Below are positions 46,814 through 57,400 of a DNA stretch of 64,000 nucleotides, in pieces (position 1 is the stretch's first letter; each line of letters starts with the position of its first letter). The notes under the pieces were generated by a model, which worked only from the letters and a program-made list of their open reading frames with translations, had not been told where the DNA came from and did no database searches. Both the position numbers and the translations under genes were made by a program. The stretch is from Anaerolineales bacterium (GTDB lineage: Bacteria; Chloroflexota; Anaerolineae; Anaerolineales; UBA11858): contig JADHTJ010000006.1 of NCBI GenBank assembly GCA_016785015.1, positions 19,261 to 83,260 of the forward strand, read 5' to 3'.

Positions 46814-48625
46814 ATGACACAAAAATCGCTATCCCACCGCAGTGAAGTCCCTATTGAGCAAACCTGGAATCTTGAAAGCATTTTCGCCACTCCGGAATCC
46901 TGGCAGGAGAATTATCAAAACGTAATTGCTCGGCTGCCGGAGATTGAAAAATTTCAGGGCAAATTAGGCGAAAATCCCAAAAATTTGCTGCAGGGTTTGA
47001 GCGTTTTTGAAGAAATCTTTATCCCAGGTATGCAGGTTTATGTTTACGCCGGATTGGCTGCGTCGGTGGACGTTGGCGATCAGGATGCCGCGGCTCGCTT
47101 CGGCCAGGCGCGCGGCTTACTGGCCAAAGTGCGTACTGCGACGGCATTTGTGGAACCGGAGATCATGGCGATTGGATTTGATGCGCTGGAAAAATGGATG
47201 GGGGAAGAATCGGAATTAGCAGTATATGAACACTATTTCGATCAACTAAAAAAACGCGCTGCTCATGTTCGCTCTCCTGAGGTCGAGGAGGTGATTGCCA
47301 TGGTGAGCGATCCCTTGCCTCCGAGGATGACCCTGGCAGCTTACGCCTCGCTAACCAACGCCGACCTGAAGTTCAAGCCTGCGATTGGCTCCGAGGGGGA
47401 AGAAAATGAAGTTGGCCAGAGCAGTATCGGCTCATTGATCACACACTCCGACCGAGAAATCCGCCGTACCGCCTGGGAGAATTATGCTGATTCATATTTG
47501 GATTTCAAGAACACACTCAGCAGCATCCAGACGCAGGTAATCCAGCGCGATGTCTTCAACATGCGCGCCCATAATTACGATTCGTCTCTGCAGGCTTCGC
47601 TGAAACCCAACGACATCCCCGAGGAAGTATTCCACAACCTGATCGAGGTCTTCAAGAAAAATTTACCCACCTGGCACCGCTATTGGCGCATCCGCCGAAA
47701 AGCGCTTGGGTACGACAATTTCCACGTTTACGATATCAAAGCCCCTGTAATGGAAAAAACCCCTGCGGTGCCTTACGCCCAGGCCGTAGAGTGGATCTGC
47801 GAGGGCATGATGCCCTTGGGCGATGAATATGTCGAGGCAATGCGCGCCGGATGCACCAGCAAACGCTGGGTTGATCGAGCGCTCAACAAGGGCAAACGCC
47901 AGGGCGCATTCTCTTGGGGCTCCTACGGCACGCAGCCCTTCATCATGATGAGCTACTCCGATGACATCTTCAGCCTGAGTACCTTGGCCCATGAGTTAGG
48001 CCATTCGATGCACTCCTACTATACCCGCAAGACACAGCCGTTCACTTACTCTCAATACTCGCTCTTTGTAGCAGAAGTGGCTTCCAATTTTAACCAGGCC
48101 ATGACGCGCGAATACTTGGTCAACACGCTGGACGACGCGACCTTGCAGTTGGCTCTGGTCGAGGAAGCCATGGCTAACTATCACAGGTATTTCTTCATTA
48201 TGCCCACCTTGGCGCGTTGGGAACTCGAGATGCATCAACGTATCGAAGAGGGCAAACCAGTCAGCGCGCAAAGTATGATCGACCTGGCCGCGGAGTTATT
48301 CAAAGAAGGTTATGCCGACGAAGTCGAATTCGATCACGACCGCATTGGTATCACCTGGGCGCAGTTCGGCCATATGTATATGGATTTCTACGTATATCAA
48401 TACGCCACAGGGATCTCGGGTGCCAATGCCTTAGCAGATACTGTTTTAGCTGGAAAAGAAGGCGCCGCCGAAAAGTACATCGACTTCCTGAAGGCTGGAA
48501 ATTCACAATACCCCTTAGATGCCTTGAAGGCCGCCGGCGTAGATATGACATCGCCCGAACCCGTTGAGAAAGCCTTCGCCGTGCTGGCAAGTTATGTAGA
48601 TAAGTTTGAAGAATTGGTGAATTAA
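46814..48625 (+). CDS. pepF: Oligoendopeptidase F (M3 family)
   Basis: HEXXH 'LAHELGHSMHSYYTRKTQPFTYSQYSLFVAEVASNFNQA'. Confidence 0.95.
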   Translation: MTQKSLSHRSEVPIEQTWNLESIFATPESWQENYQNVIARLPEIEKFQGKLGENPKNLLQGLSVFEEIFIPGMQVYVYAGLAASVDVGDQDAAARFGQARGLLAKVRTATAFVEPEIMAIGFDALEKWMGEESELAVYEHYFDQLKKRAAHVRSPEVEEVIAMVSDPLPPRMTLAAYASLTNADLKFKPAIGSEGEENEVGQSSIGSLITHSDREIRRTAWENYADSYLDFKNTLSSIQTQVIQRDVFNMRAHNYDSSLQASLKPNDIPEEVFHNLIEVFKKNLPTWHRYWRIRRKALGYDNFHVYDIKAPVMEKTPAVPYAQAVEWICEGMMPLGDEYVEAMRAGCTSKRWVDRALNKGKRQGAFSWGSYGTQPFIMMSYSDDIFSLSTLAHELGHSMHSYYTRKTQPFTYSQYSLFVAEVASNFNQAMTREYLVNTLDDATLQLALVEEAMANYHRYFFIMPTLARWELEMHQRIEEGKPVSAQSMIDLAAELFKEGYADEVEFDHDRIGITWAQFGHMYMDFYVYQYATGISGANALADTVLAGKEGAAEKYIDFLKAGNSQYPLDALKAAGVDMTSPEPVEKAFAVLASYVDKFEELVN

Positions 48626-48681
48626 TTTGGGACACGGATTGCACGGATGACTCCACTGAAAAAACTACCAGACGAGGGCTT

Positions 48682-48736
48682 CCGCCGGAATATATGGGTG
48701 TGGTTGCGGAGCAACCACACCCATATATTCCGGCGG
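48682..48736. repeat. Hairpin element J, 26-bp perfect stem
   Basis: CCGCCGGAATATATGGGTGTGGTTGC-GGA-GCAACCACACCCATATATTCCGGCGG inside a GGACACGGATT.../AATCCGTGTCC repeat (about 48628-48792). Confidence 0.85.
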
Positions 48737-48805
48737 GAAACTCGCTTTTTGGAATTTTTTTGATCCAAATAACCTGCGTGAATCCGTGTCCAAAAAGGTA
48801 TTTAT

Positions 48806-49306
48806 ATGAGTGAACAACCAACAAAAAGTGAATTGCTCGAAGTGATTAACCAAACCTGGGCTGATCTCAATGAAATCATTGACGGCTTGAGTGAAGAGCA
48901 ATTGCTTGATTCAAGCGCGATGAGCAACGGTTGGAGCTACAAAGATATTTTGGCCCATGTCACGGCATGGGAATTATTAGCTATGGACCGCATCAATTCT
49001 GCCATTACTGGCGAGTCGTTGAAATATGAAGTTATAGAGAGCGATGACTTCGCCAATGATTTCAATGCCGATATCTACGAGAAGAACAAGGATAAAGCTT
49101 TAGCAGAAATTGCTGAAGATTTTCATAGAATCCATGGGGAATTCGTAACGCAAATCGAAGGACTAGACGAGTCTGTGTTACCCCAAAAGCTGCCATTTGA
49201 TTGGGCCGGGAATTTGACTTATCAAGTGCTGATCTCAGCCAATACCCACTGGCATTATAATGAGCATATTGAAGCCAGCGAGAAGTGGTTGGCAAAGCAA
49301 ACCTGA
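48806..49306 (+). CDS. ClbS/DfsB-like four-helix-bundle (DinB-like) protein
   Basis: 'TKSELLEVINQTWADLNEIIDGLSEEQL...GWSYKDILAHVTAWE'; 'NTHWHYNEH'. Confidence 0.75.
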   Translation: MSEQPTKSELLEVINQTWADLNEIIDGLSEEQLLDSSAMSNGWSYKDILAHVTAWELLAMDRINSAITGESLKYEVIESDDFANDFNADIYEKNKDKALAEIAEDFHRIHGEFVTQIEGLDESVLPQKLPFDWAGNLTYQVLISANTHWHYNEHIEASEKWLAKQT

Positions 49307-49406
49307 TCATTCCAGCATACGAGCATTCAAAGTCACCCTAAAAACAGACTCCCGCCAGGTACACTCGGGGGTCCGTTTGAATTTCTCTCCTACGCTGCGG
49401 TATCGC

Positions 49407-52400
49407 TCAAGAATTTGCGCTCTTCTCAAGCAACCTTTCGATGGCCTGCTTATCTTTTGGCTTGGCAAATAAATACCCTTGCCCATTCGTGCAACCCAGC
49501 CTCACCAATTCATCCATCTGCTGCTCCGTTTCGATCCCCTCAGCAACAACATCCATATCTAAATCACGCGCCATATTAATGATGGTTCTAATCAGACTGG
49601 TATGTTTTTTGTCAGGGATATTTTTTACAAAGGAGCGGTCTATTTTAACAACATCTAGGGAGATCTGTCGCAAGTAGTTCAAAGCGGAATAGCCCGTGCC
49701 AAAATCATCCAAATGGATATTGATCCCCAAGTTTTTAATTTGGCGGACCAATTTCTTCGACTCTTCGAAATCTTGGATGATTGAACTTTCGGTAATTTCG
49801 AGGTTTAGCAAATTTCCAGGGAATCCGGTTTCTGAAAGTATTAGAGTCAGCTGGTTCAAAAAATCTGGATGCGCCAGCTGCTTTCCAGAGATATTGACGC
49901 TCAACGAGAAAGGGGCCTGATTGACAAGTTGCCCATTCCATTGATCCACTTGAAGACATGCATCTCTAATTAAAATATTGGACATTTCGTTAATCAAGCC
50001 AGATTCTTCTGCTACTGGAATGAACTCTGCTGGCGGCAGGAGTCCGCGCTCGGGATGCTCCCAGCGCATCAATGCCTCAAAACCAAAGATGATTTGGTCC
50101 GGCAATGTGATGATCGGTTGATAGTGGGTTTTTAATTCATTTTGATCCACAGCATTGCGCAGGTCTTGCTCTAATTTCATACGCATATTGACTTCTTCTC
50201 GCATGGTGTGATCAAATATTTCGTATGTAGATTTCCCCATATTTTTAGCACGATACATGGCGATATCCCCATCCCTCAAATAAGCCATGGGATCGGAATA
50301 TTCAGCGCTGCTCATTACGATCCCAATGCTGGCAGTAATCATTAGGTCGTTACCCTGAATATTGTGCGGTGAGCCAAGTTCAGCCTGGATACGCTCAACC
50401 AAAGTGACTACACTATGAATACTTTGAACCTCTTCCATCAGAATTGCAAATTCATCCCCCCCAAACCGTGAGGTTGTATCGATCTGCCGCGTGCATATTT
50501 CAAGCCGCTTCGCGACTCGGATGAGTAATTTATCGCCAATCAGATGGCCCAAACTATCATTGATTATTTTGAAACCGTCCAAATCTAGAAACAACAAAGC
50601 AAAATGATACCCTTCTCTCCGGGCGGCACGTTGAATAGCTTGCTCCAAGCGGTTGATCAATAATGCCCGGTTAGGCAGGTTGGTAAGTTTGTCGTGAAAG
50701 GCGTCGTGTAAAAGCTGACCCTGGACGCGCTCGCGTTCGGCAATTTCCACTTTTGCCTGCTCATACAAGCGGGCATGTTCAAGAGCGATGGCAGCCTGAC
50801 GTGAGATAGCGTGGCACCAGTCGATTTCTTCCTGGGTGAACTCATGTTTTTGGCGGCTTTCCCAAAGCTCTGTGAACCCGATAAATTGTTCTTTGATGAT
50901 CAAGGGGATATACAAGATGGATTTGACCCCATATTTATCGAAGTCATTGATATCAAATGGAGAATTTTCAACAGCATCATAGTGGTCGAAATCATGCCCA
51001 CCAGCTTTCATTATCTCAAAAAATTCGGTTTCGCGCTCTATGCTCGGATATTCGACACCTAAATCAGACAATCTTTCTAGGTCGGTAGCATTTTCTGTGA
51101 AATATTCTGCGATTACCGTTGCGTTGGTGGAACCCTGTTTGACTTCCAGAATATACCCACTGGTCGCATCGATCGCCTTACACATTTGCTCTGCCAGGCG
51201 GGTTAGAATCGTGTTGGTATCCAGCGCAGAAGAAATGATCGTGCTAGCCTCTTGCAGCGCGATCTGCGCCACCAACTGCTTTTGAGTTTGTTCGAAACGA
51301 ATTGCTCTATCGAGCGCAATCCTGGCCTGATTGGCGATGGCAAAGCACAACTCGATTTCGTCGTCTGTAAAATTGCGCTCGTTTCGACTTTCCCACAATT
51401 CAATGTAACCAATGGCATTCTCTTGGCGGCGCAGTGGGATATAAAGGATCGTTTTCCCACCGAATTCTTCCATCTCGCGCCGCACGGATTCGTTGATGGA
51501 TTCATCGCTAATGCCACTAATGTAATGCTCTCCAGAATTCAATTGCTCCCAGAACATCGGAAATTCAGAACTCGATTCATCATATTCCAACCCTATATCG
51601 GAGATACGCTCCATTTCATTTGCCACGAGACTTATATACTCTGCCACTGTAGTCGAGATCTTCCTTTCTTCATCATACAGCGTAATATAGGCACTGGTGA
51701 TATCAAATGCTTTACACACATGTTCTGCAAGCTGATTGAGTACGGTTTGAGAATCAAGCGATGACGATACGATCGCCCCGGCCTCTTGCAGCGCGATCTG
51801 GGCTGCCAATTGCTTTTGGATTTGTTCGAACTGCTGCGCTTTCTCAAGCGCCAGCTTAGTTTGGTTAGCGATATCGAAGCACAATGCAATTTCGTCGTTT
51901 GTAAAAACTCGCTTACCCCGGCTCTCCCACAACTCGATATACCCAATGACCTCATCCTGGCGCATCAGCGGAACGAACAGAATAGTGTGTCCACCAAACT
52001 CCTCGATCAATCTTCGATCTAGGGGACTGATATCCTCGTCATCAATATGTTGATAATGATAGTGACCTGCGTTCAGTTTGGACCAGAGCTCCAACTCTGC
52101 TTCCCCAGACTCGTCATATTCCACCCCCAAATCTGAGATCTTCTCCAACGCATTGGCACATGGGCTGATATATTCTGCCACGGATAAGACAGTTTGTTTT
52201 TCTTTGTTATACAAAAAGATATAACTACTGGTAATATCAAAAGCTTTACATAAATGTTCGGAGAGGCGATTGAGGACTGTTTTGGTATCAAAAGATGACG
52301 AGACGATCGCCCCGGCCTCTCGCAGGACGACTTGGTCCTGCAATCTTTTTTTTGTTTCAGCATGCAAACGCGCTTTTTCTACTGCGACCGCCGTCTGGCT

Positions 52401-53891
52401 GGCTAACGCCCGGCTCAGGCGAATTTCTTCTTCTGTAAATACATGTTTGTCAGTTGAGTGATCTAACTCAACGATACCTAACACTTGATCCGATGTGCTG
52501 AATGGAAGCATTAGCAAGTTTGAAGTACCTACATCTCGCATATAGGCGATTTCAGCTGGATCAGCATTGGGATCTGAAATATGAATCAAATAATCCACAT
52601 TTTCTTCTAATACTTTGCGAGTTGCCGGATAATCATCCAATGCATAGGTGGTACCCGGTTGATCTACTTCTTCATAACCATCACGGCGAAATTCGAAGAC
52701 AGTCACGACCGTGTCGGCCTTCTGATCCCATAATGCGATCGCACACCCATCCGCTCTAGCAGATATTGCCATCTGCTCCGCAATGATCGCCAGAACTTCA
52801 TCGAGTTCCAGCGTTGAAGCAACCGCCCTATTCGCCTCCAACATAATCTCCAGATCGGATGATTTTTGCCTTAATTGCGTGATATCGTGCAAAGCAAGCA
52901 TAAACCCATATTCCCGATTCCGAGAGAGACGCAACCGCGCCAGGTGAACCTCAAAGATGCTCAAAGCGCCATTGAACGGATAAGAGATCTCAGCCTTACT
53001 TTCTGTTGAAAAATCGCTCTCTTCAACCAACTCCCATAAATCAGGCCAGAGGTCTTTCAAGTTTTTATTGATGATTTTCTTATCCCCAGGCCCGAAAATA
53101 TTTTTTGCAGATCCGTTTAGATCAATGATACGTTTTTCCACATCCAGCACCATGATCGGCGCAAAGATATTATCCAAAACCTCTTCACGAGTGGCATTCA
53201 ATATTTCGGCTTTCCGAATGCGGGATAAATTAGCCCCCGCAACAACTCCAGAAATGCCCATCGCCAGACTCGTCGGTTCAAAGGGGCTGGAAGATTTAAA
53301 AACCATGGAGATTACCGCGATTCCAATCGGAAACAAGGCAGCAATCATCAAAATAATGGTTTCATTGGACCGATAGTGTCGCGATTCCCTCAGTGATCTG
53401 ATCATTAACAAAAAAGATCGTAGCACCTGTAAAAAAGCAAAAAACATGATCGCCCATAATCCAAGACCATAGCTTTGCTCTAGAAAGAAATATTGTCCAT
53501 TCAAGGATAATTCAGCATGAGACCAAATTAAATGATGATACTCATTCGTGAAAACAATTACCCCAAGGAAGATATTGATGGCGATTATGGATGAAATATA
53601 TTTAGATGTTCTTTTGTAATTAACATAATATAAACTATAAAACAGGAAGCCCGAGGGAGCAAAAAGGATGCCGATATATTGGATTTTATCGAGCAAGAGC
53701 ATCACATCGAAATCGATAATGCTCAACTCTAAAGCATATGCCAGGTTCCAGAACGCGCTCGAAATCAAGATTACCCTAACCCAGCGAACATCAGGGTGGG
53801 TGCGATAACGGTGTAATCTGAATGTGATGTAGATCGAGCTAATCCCAATAACAGACAGTAGGATTGAATAAGGAATTAATTGAAATGACAT
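49407..53891 (-). CDS. Multidomain diguanylate cyclase/phosphodiesterase: 7TM-type N-terminus, PAS, four GAF domains, GGDEF, EAL
   Basis: 'SRFGGDEFAILME', 'GFEALMRWEHPERGLLPPAEFI', 'DDFGTGYSALNYL'; repeated 'LQEAGAIVSSSLDSQTVLNQLAEHVCKAFDITSAYI' GAF units. Confidence 0.93.
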   Translation of the reverse strand: MSFQLIPYSILLSVIGISSIYITFRLHRYRTHPDVRWVRVILISSAFWNLAYALELSIIDFDVMLLLDKIQYIGILFAPSGFLFYSLYYVNYKRTSKYISSIIAINIFLGVIVFTNEYHHLIWSHAELSLNGQYFFLEQSYGLGLWAIMFFAFLQVLRSFLLMIRSLRESRHYRSNETIILMIAALFPIGIAVISMVFKSSSPFEPTSLAMGISGVVAGANLSRIRKAEILNATREEVLDNIFAPIMVLDVEKRIIDLNGSAKNIFGPGDKKIINKNLKDLWPDLWELVEESDFSTESKAEISYPFNGALSIFEVHLARLRLSRNREYGFMLALHDITQLRQKSSDLEIMLEANRAVASTLELDEVLAIIAEQMAISARADGCAIALWDQKADTVVTVFEFRRDGYEEVDQPGTTYALDDYPATRKVLEENVDYLIHISDPNADPAEIAYMRDVGTSNLLMLPFSTSDQVLGIVELDHSTDKHVFTEEEIRLSRALASQTAVAVEKARLHAETKKRLQDQVVLREAGAIVSSSFDTKTVLNRLSEHLCKAFDITSSYIFLYNKEKQTVLSVAEYISPCANALEKISDLGVEYDESGEAELELWSKLNAGHYHYQHIDDEDISPLDRRLIEEFGGHTILFVPLMRQDEVIGYIELWESRGKRVFTNDEIALCFDIANQTKLALEKAQQFEQIQKQLAAQIALQEAGAIVSSSLDSQTVLNQLAEHVCKAFDITSAYITLYDEERKISTTVAEYISLVANEMERISDIGLEYDESSSEFPMFWEQLNSGEHYISGISDESINESVRREMEEFGGKTILYIPLRRQENAIGYIELWESRNERNFTDDEIELCFAIANQARIALDRAIRFEQTQKQLVAQIALQEASTIISSALDTNTILTRLAEQMCKAIDATSGYILEVKQGSTNATVIAEYFTENATDLERLSDLGVEYPSIERETEFFEIMKAGGHDFDHYDAVENSPFDINDFDKYGVKSILYIPLIIKEQFIGFTELWESRQKHEFTQEEIDWCHAISRQAAIALEHARLYEQAKVEIAERERVQGQLLHDAFHDKLTNLPNRALLINRLEQAIQRAARREGYHFALLFLDLDGFKIINDSLGHLIGDKLLIRVAKRLEICTRQIDTTSRFGGDEFAILMEEVQSIHSVVTLVERIQAELGSPHNIQGNDLMITASIGIVMSSAEYSDPMAYLRDGDIAMYRAKNMGKSTYEIFDHTMREEVNMRMKLEQDLRNAVDQNELKTHYQPIITLPDQIIFGFEALMRWEHPERGLLPPAEFIPVAEESGLINEMSNILIRDACLQVDQWNGQLVNQAPFSLSVNISGKQLAHPDFLNQLTLILSETGFPGNLLNLEITESSIIQDFEESKKLVRQIKNLGINIHLDDFGTGYSALNYLRQISLDVVKIDRSFVKNIPDKKHTSLIRTIINMARDLDMDVVAEGIETEQQMDELVRLGCTNGQGYLFAKPKDKQAIERLLEKSANS

Positions 53892-54125
53892 CAAACAACC
53901 CAATCACTGGAGAAAAATAATCGCTTTACCACCCCAAAAAAAAGTTTTTGAAGGGGTTAGGAGCGACGAAAAACATGTAGATACAATCACTTTCCATTAG
54001 TTGTCTTATCTGTGCCAACGAGCGGCTGGATTAATTGCTAACCCCATACATAATACTAGAGAAAACCCACACAAGATACAACAATAAGTATAAACCAATC
54101 CGCAAAAAATTCAACTTTGGTTCTT

Positions 54126-54214
54126 TGGGAATCGTCGGGGAGGTTACCTGAATTTAGGGTATGGAGTGTGCTCCGTACACATCGTGCCCCAAAATCAGGA
54201 CATTGCCACGGAAT
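54126..54214. repeat. Degenerate hairpin element H1 (GGGAATCGTCGGGG ... CCACGGAATTC)
   Basis: Related to G and H2 ends. Confidence 0.5.
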
Positions 54215-54217
54215 TCT

Positions 54218-54310
54218 GGAATTGCCGTGAGAGACCTGACATTTGGGGGTAGGGGGCGTGTGGAGCACGCCCCCTACCCCCACCCTACCACGGCGATTCC
54301 TAGAGACCCT
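54218..54310. repeat. Hairpin element H2 (GGAATTGCCGTGAGAGACC ... CCACGGCGATTCCTAGAGACC)
   Basis: Core TTTGGGGGTAGGGGGCGTG...CACGCCCCCTACCCCCA. Confidence 0.75.
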
Positions 54311-54422
54311 CCTAGAGAGCCTCAACTTTTCTGAATAACCGTGATAAAATACTAGAACATATGGGCGACTTATTGCAATACAATATCATGCTCCGTTCTT
54401 GTTTTTTCGAACCCCTGGTTTC

Positions 54423-57400
54423 ATGAATGAAATCTTAGATTACTACCGCAGCCACTCCCCCATCACCGACCCAGGCGAATTCGTTTATCTTTACAAAGAT
54501 CTCCCTGATGGCATCCACAAGTTGATCGATGCCATCCAGGGTCAGCTCATGCACCGCCTGGCTGCCGAACAATTTGGCGTCACGTTGACTCGCGAAAGTC
54601 GCGGCGAGCAGCGTCTGCGCACAATGCAGCAGCGCTTAGCTCGCATCGCCGAACTTTCCCCCGATCCATTAACGATCAAACGCGAACCCAAGGAACGTCA
54701 GGTTGGAATGTGCCGCGACTTCGCTGTCTTTTTGGTGTCTATGCTGCGGCACAAGGGCATCCCTGCCCGTTTGCGGGTTGGATTCGCAGACTATCTTGGT
54801 AAAGAAAGCATATTCAAAGGCGACCACTGGATTGCAGAATATTGGAATACGTACCAGTACCGCTGGGTGTTGGCTGATCCCGATGTGGGCGGTATACCCC
54901 TGGGTATGCTCCCAATTAAAGATGGCTGCAACTTTCATGATCTGCGCCACAATGTGGATTTCTACGTTGCCGGGTCTGCCTGGAAGTTAGCTCGTGATGG
55001 GAAAGTACGGCCCGACATCTTCCGCTATTCGGGACGTTGGAAAGGTTTCCCCTGCATCCGTGGCAACCTGCTGCACGATTTCCAGGCACTCAATTTGCTG
55101 GAGCTCGCTCTCTTCGATTATTGGGACGAATTACACACTAAACCTGAAAACCAACTAACCGTCGATGACAAAACCATCCTCGACAGAATCGCAGACATGA
55201 CTCTCGATCCTCAGGCCAATTTCGAGGCAATGCGCCAGCTCTTTGACGACATGCCCCGCACCCAGCGAATCTATGCCAAACTGCGCCAATTGGGCGTGAT
55301 CGATGACAAAGAGCTGGCTAGCGTTGAAGAATTGAAGCCATCAGGAATGGGTCGGCTAACAGAGCTTTCTAATTCAGATCTCTCCAGTGCTGCACGTTCG
55401 GCGTTCGACGCCCAACGTTTCACCCAAAACGACGACGATCTTCCTGAAGATCATCCTGCCTATACGCAGCAAACTATGCTCCCGCCCGGATTGGGCGACA
55501 TCATCGTGCGCGGCGCCCGGCAGCACAACCTCAGAAATATCGATGTTCATATTCCGCGCCACAAACTGGTTGTTATCACCGGGGTCAGCGGCAGCGGAAA
55601 ATCTTCGTTGGCCTTTGACACAATCTACGCCGAGGGGCAGCGACGCTATGTCGAGAGCCTTTCGTCTTTTGCACGCCAGTTCATGGACCAGATGGAAAAA
55701 CCCCTGGTTGACCAGATCACTGGTCTCAGCCCAGCTATCGCCATCGAGCAAAAAACCATTCGCCGTAACCCGCGCTCCACGGTGGGTACAGTCACCGAAA
55801 TCCTCGACTATCTACGCGTGCTGTACGCCCGCTTGGGCATCCCGCACTGCCCGCAATGTGGGCGCGCCGTACAACCCCAAAGCACCCAACAGATCGCCAA
55901 TCAGCTATCCAAGCTGCCGGCAGAGACGCGCTTTCAACTCCTAGCCCCCATCGCCCGCAAACGCAAAGGTGCCTACATCAACACGTTCAAAAAGGCTCTC
56001 AGAGATGGTTATTCTCGCGCCCGCGTCGATGGAAAGTTGATCGATTTGAGCGAAGGCATTCCAAAAATTGACAAGAACAAGAAGCACAATATCGAGCTAA
56101 TTGTGGACAGGTTAGTTGTTCCCAATACCCTCATCCCCAGCCCTTCTCCCACAAAGAGAAGGGAGTCAGCTTCCCCTCTCCCCGCGGGAGAGGGGCCAGG
56201 GGTGAGGGCCGTGGATGAAGAGCCAGGGGTGAAGGCTGAGAGCGACTTCCCCACCCGCCTGATCGATTCGATCGAAACCACTCTCCGCGCTGGTGAAGGC
56301 ATCCTGATTGTCGATTTGGGAGACGAGGAGATCACGCTAAGCGAGCACAATGCCTGCCCCGATTGTGATATCAGCTTCCCGCAGTTGGAACCCCACATAT
56401 TCAGTTTCAACTCGCCATTAGGCATGTGTGACGAGTGCAACGGCCTGGGTGTCAAATTGCAGGTCGATCCTGATGTAATCGTCGTCGATCCAGAAGTCTC
56501 GATCTTAGATGGCGCTACGTCGTGGTATGGCAATCTCAACAAGAAAAAAGGCAGTCCCTATCGCGCCAGACATCTCAAAGTTATGGCCGAGCACTATAAT
56601 GCTGACATCAATTTAGCCTGGAAAGATCTACCAAAACAATTTCAAGATGTCATTATGTACGGGTCGGGGGATACTAAATTTAATTTCGAGTACGAATCGC
56701 AAGACGGATCTTGGAGCGGCCAAAGCTACCGACCAGCCATGGGGATCATCTACCATGTTAAACGCCTCTTTCGACAAACTAAATCTGAAGGCTCACGTCG
56801 CTATTACATGCAATTCATGAGCCGGCTGCCATGCCCGCGCTGCGAAGGCGAGCGTCTCAACCCAGAAGCGCGTTTCGTGACCATAGACAGCAAACGACTT
56901 CCCGAACTGACATCTTGGAGCATCGAGGCGCTTCACGATTGGGTGGGCAGTTTGTTGCACACACTCCCAAATGAACAAATCCAAATCGGTGAAGAACTAG
57001 TCAAAGAGATTTATGAAAGATTAGGCTTCCTGCGCAACGTCGGCCTGCACTATTTGACCCTCAACCGCCCCGCGCCAACCCTTTCCGGCGGCGAAGGCCA
57101 ACGCATTCGTCTAGCCAGTCAGATCGGCAGCGGCTTGGTGGGTGTGATGTACATCCTCGACGAACCTTCCATCGGCCTGCATGCCCGTGATCACCGTGCC
57201 TTGCTCGACACGCTCATCCGCTTGCGCGACATCGGCAACACGGTGCTGGTCGTCGAACATGACGAAGCCACCATGCGCGCTGCTGATTGGATCATCGACC
57301 TGGGTCCTGGTCCTGGCATGATGGGCGGCGAGGTGGTTGCTGCGGGGAGTCCGGATGAAATTATCCTGGACCCCGAGTCGATCACAGGGAAATACCTTTC

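Noticed and set aside
51252-51764. 170-aa plus-strand ORF antisense to the GAF/GGDEF/EAL gene
   Set aside because: Shadow ORF of a clearly coding region with intact domain motifs on the other strand
56009-56542. 177-aa minus-strand ORF containing LTPGPSPAGRGE
   Set aside because: Antisense shadow of uvrA; the peptide is the familiar spurious translation of the palindromic repeat
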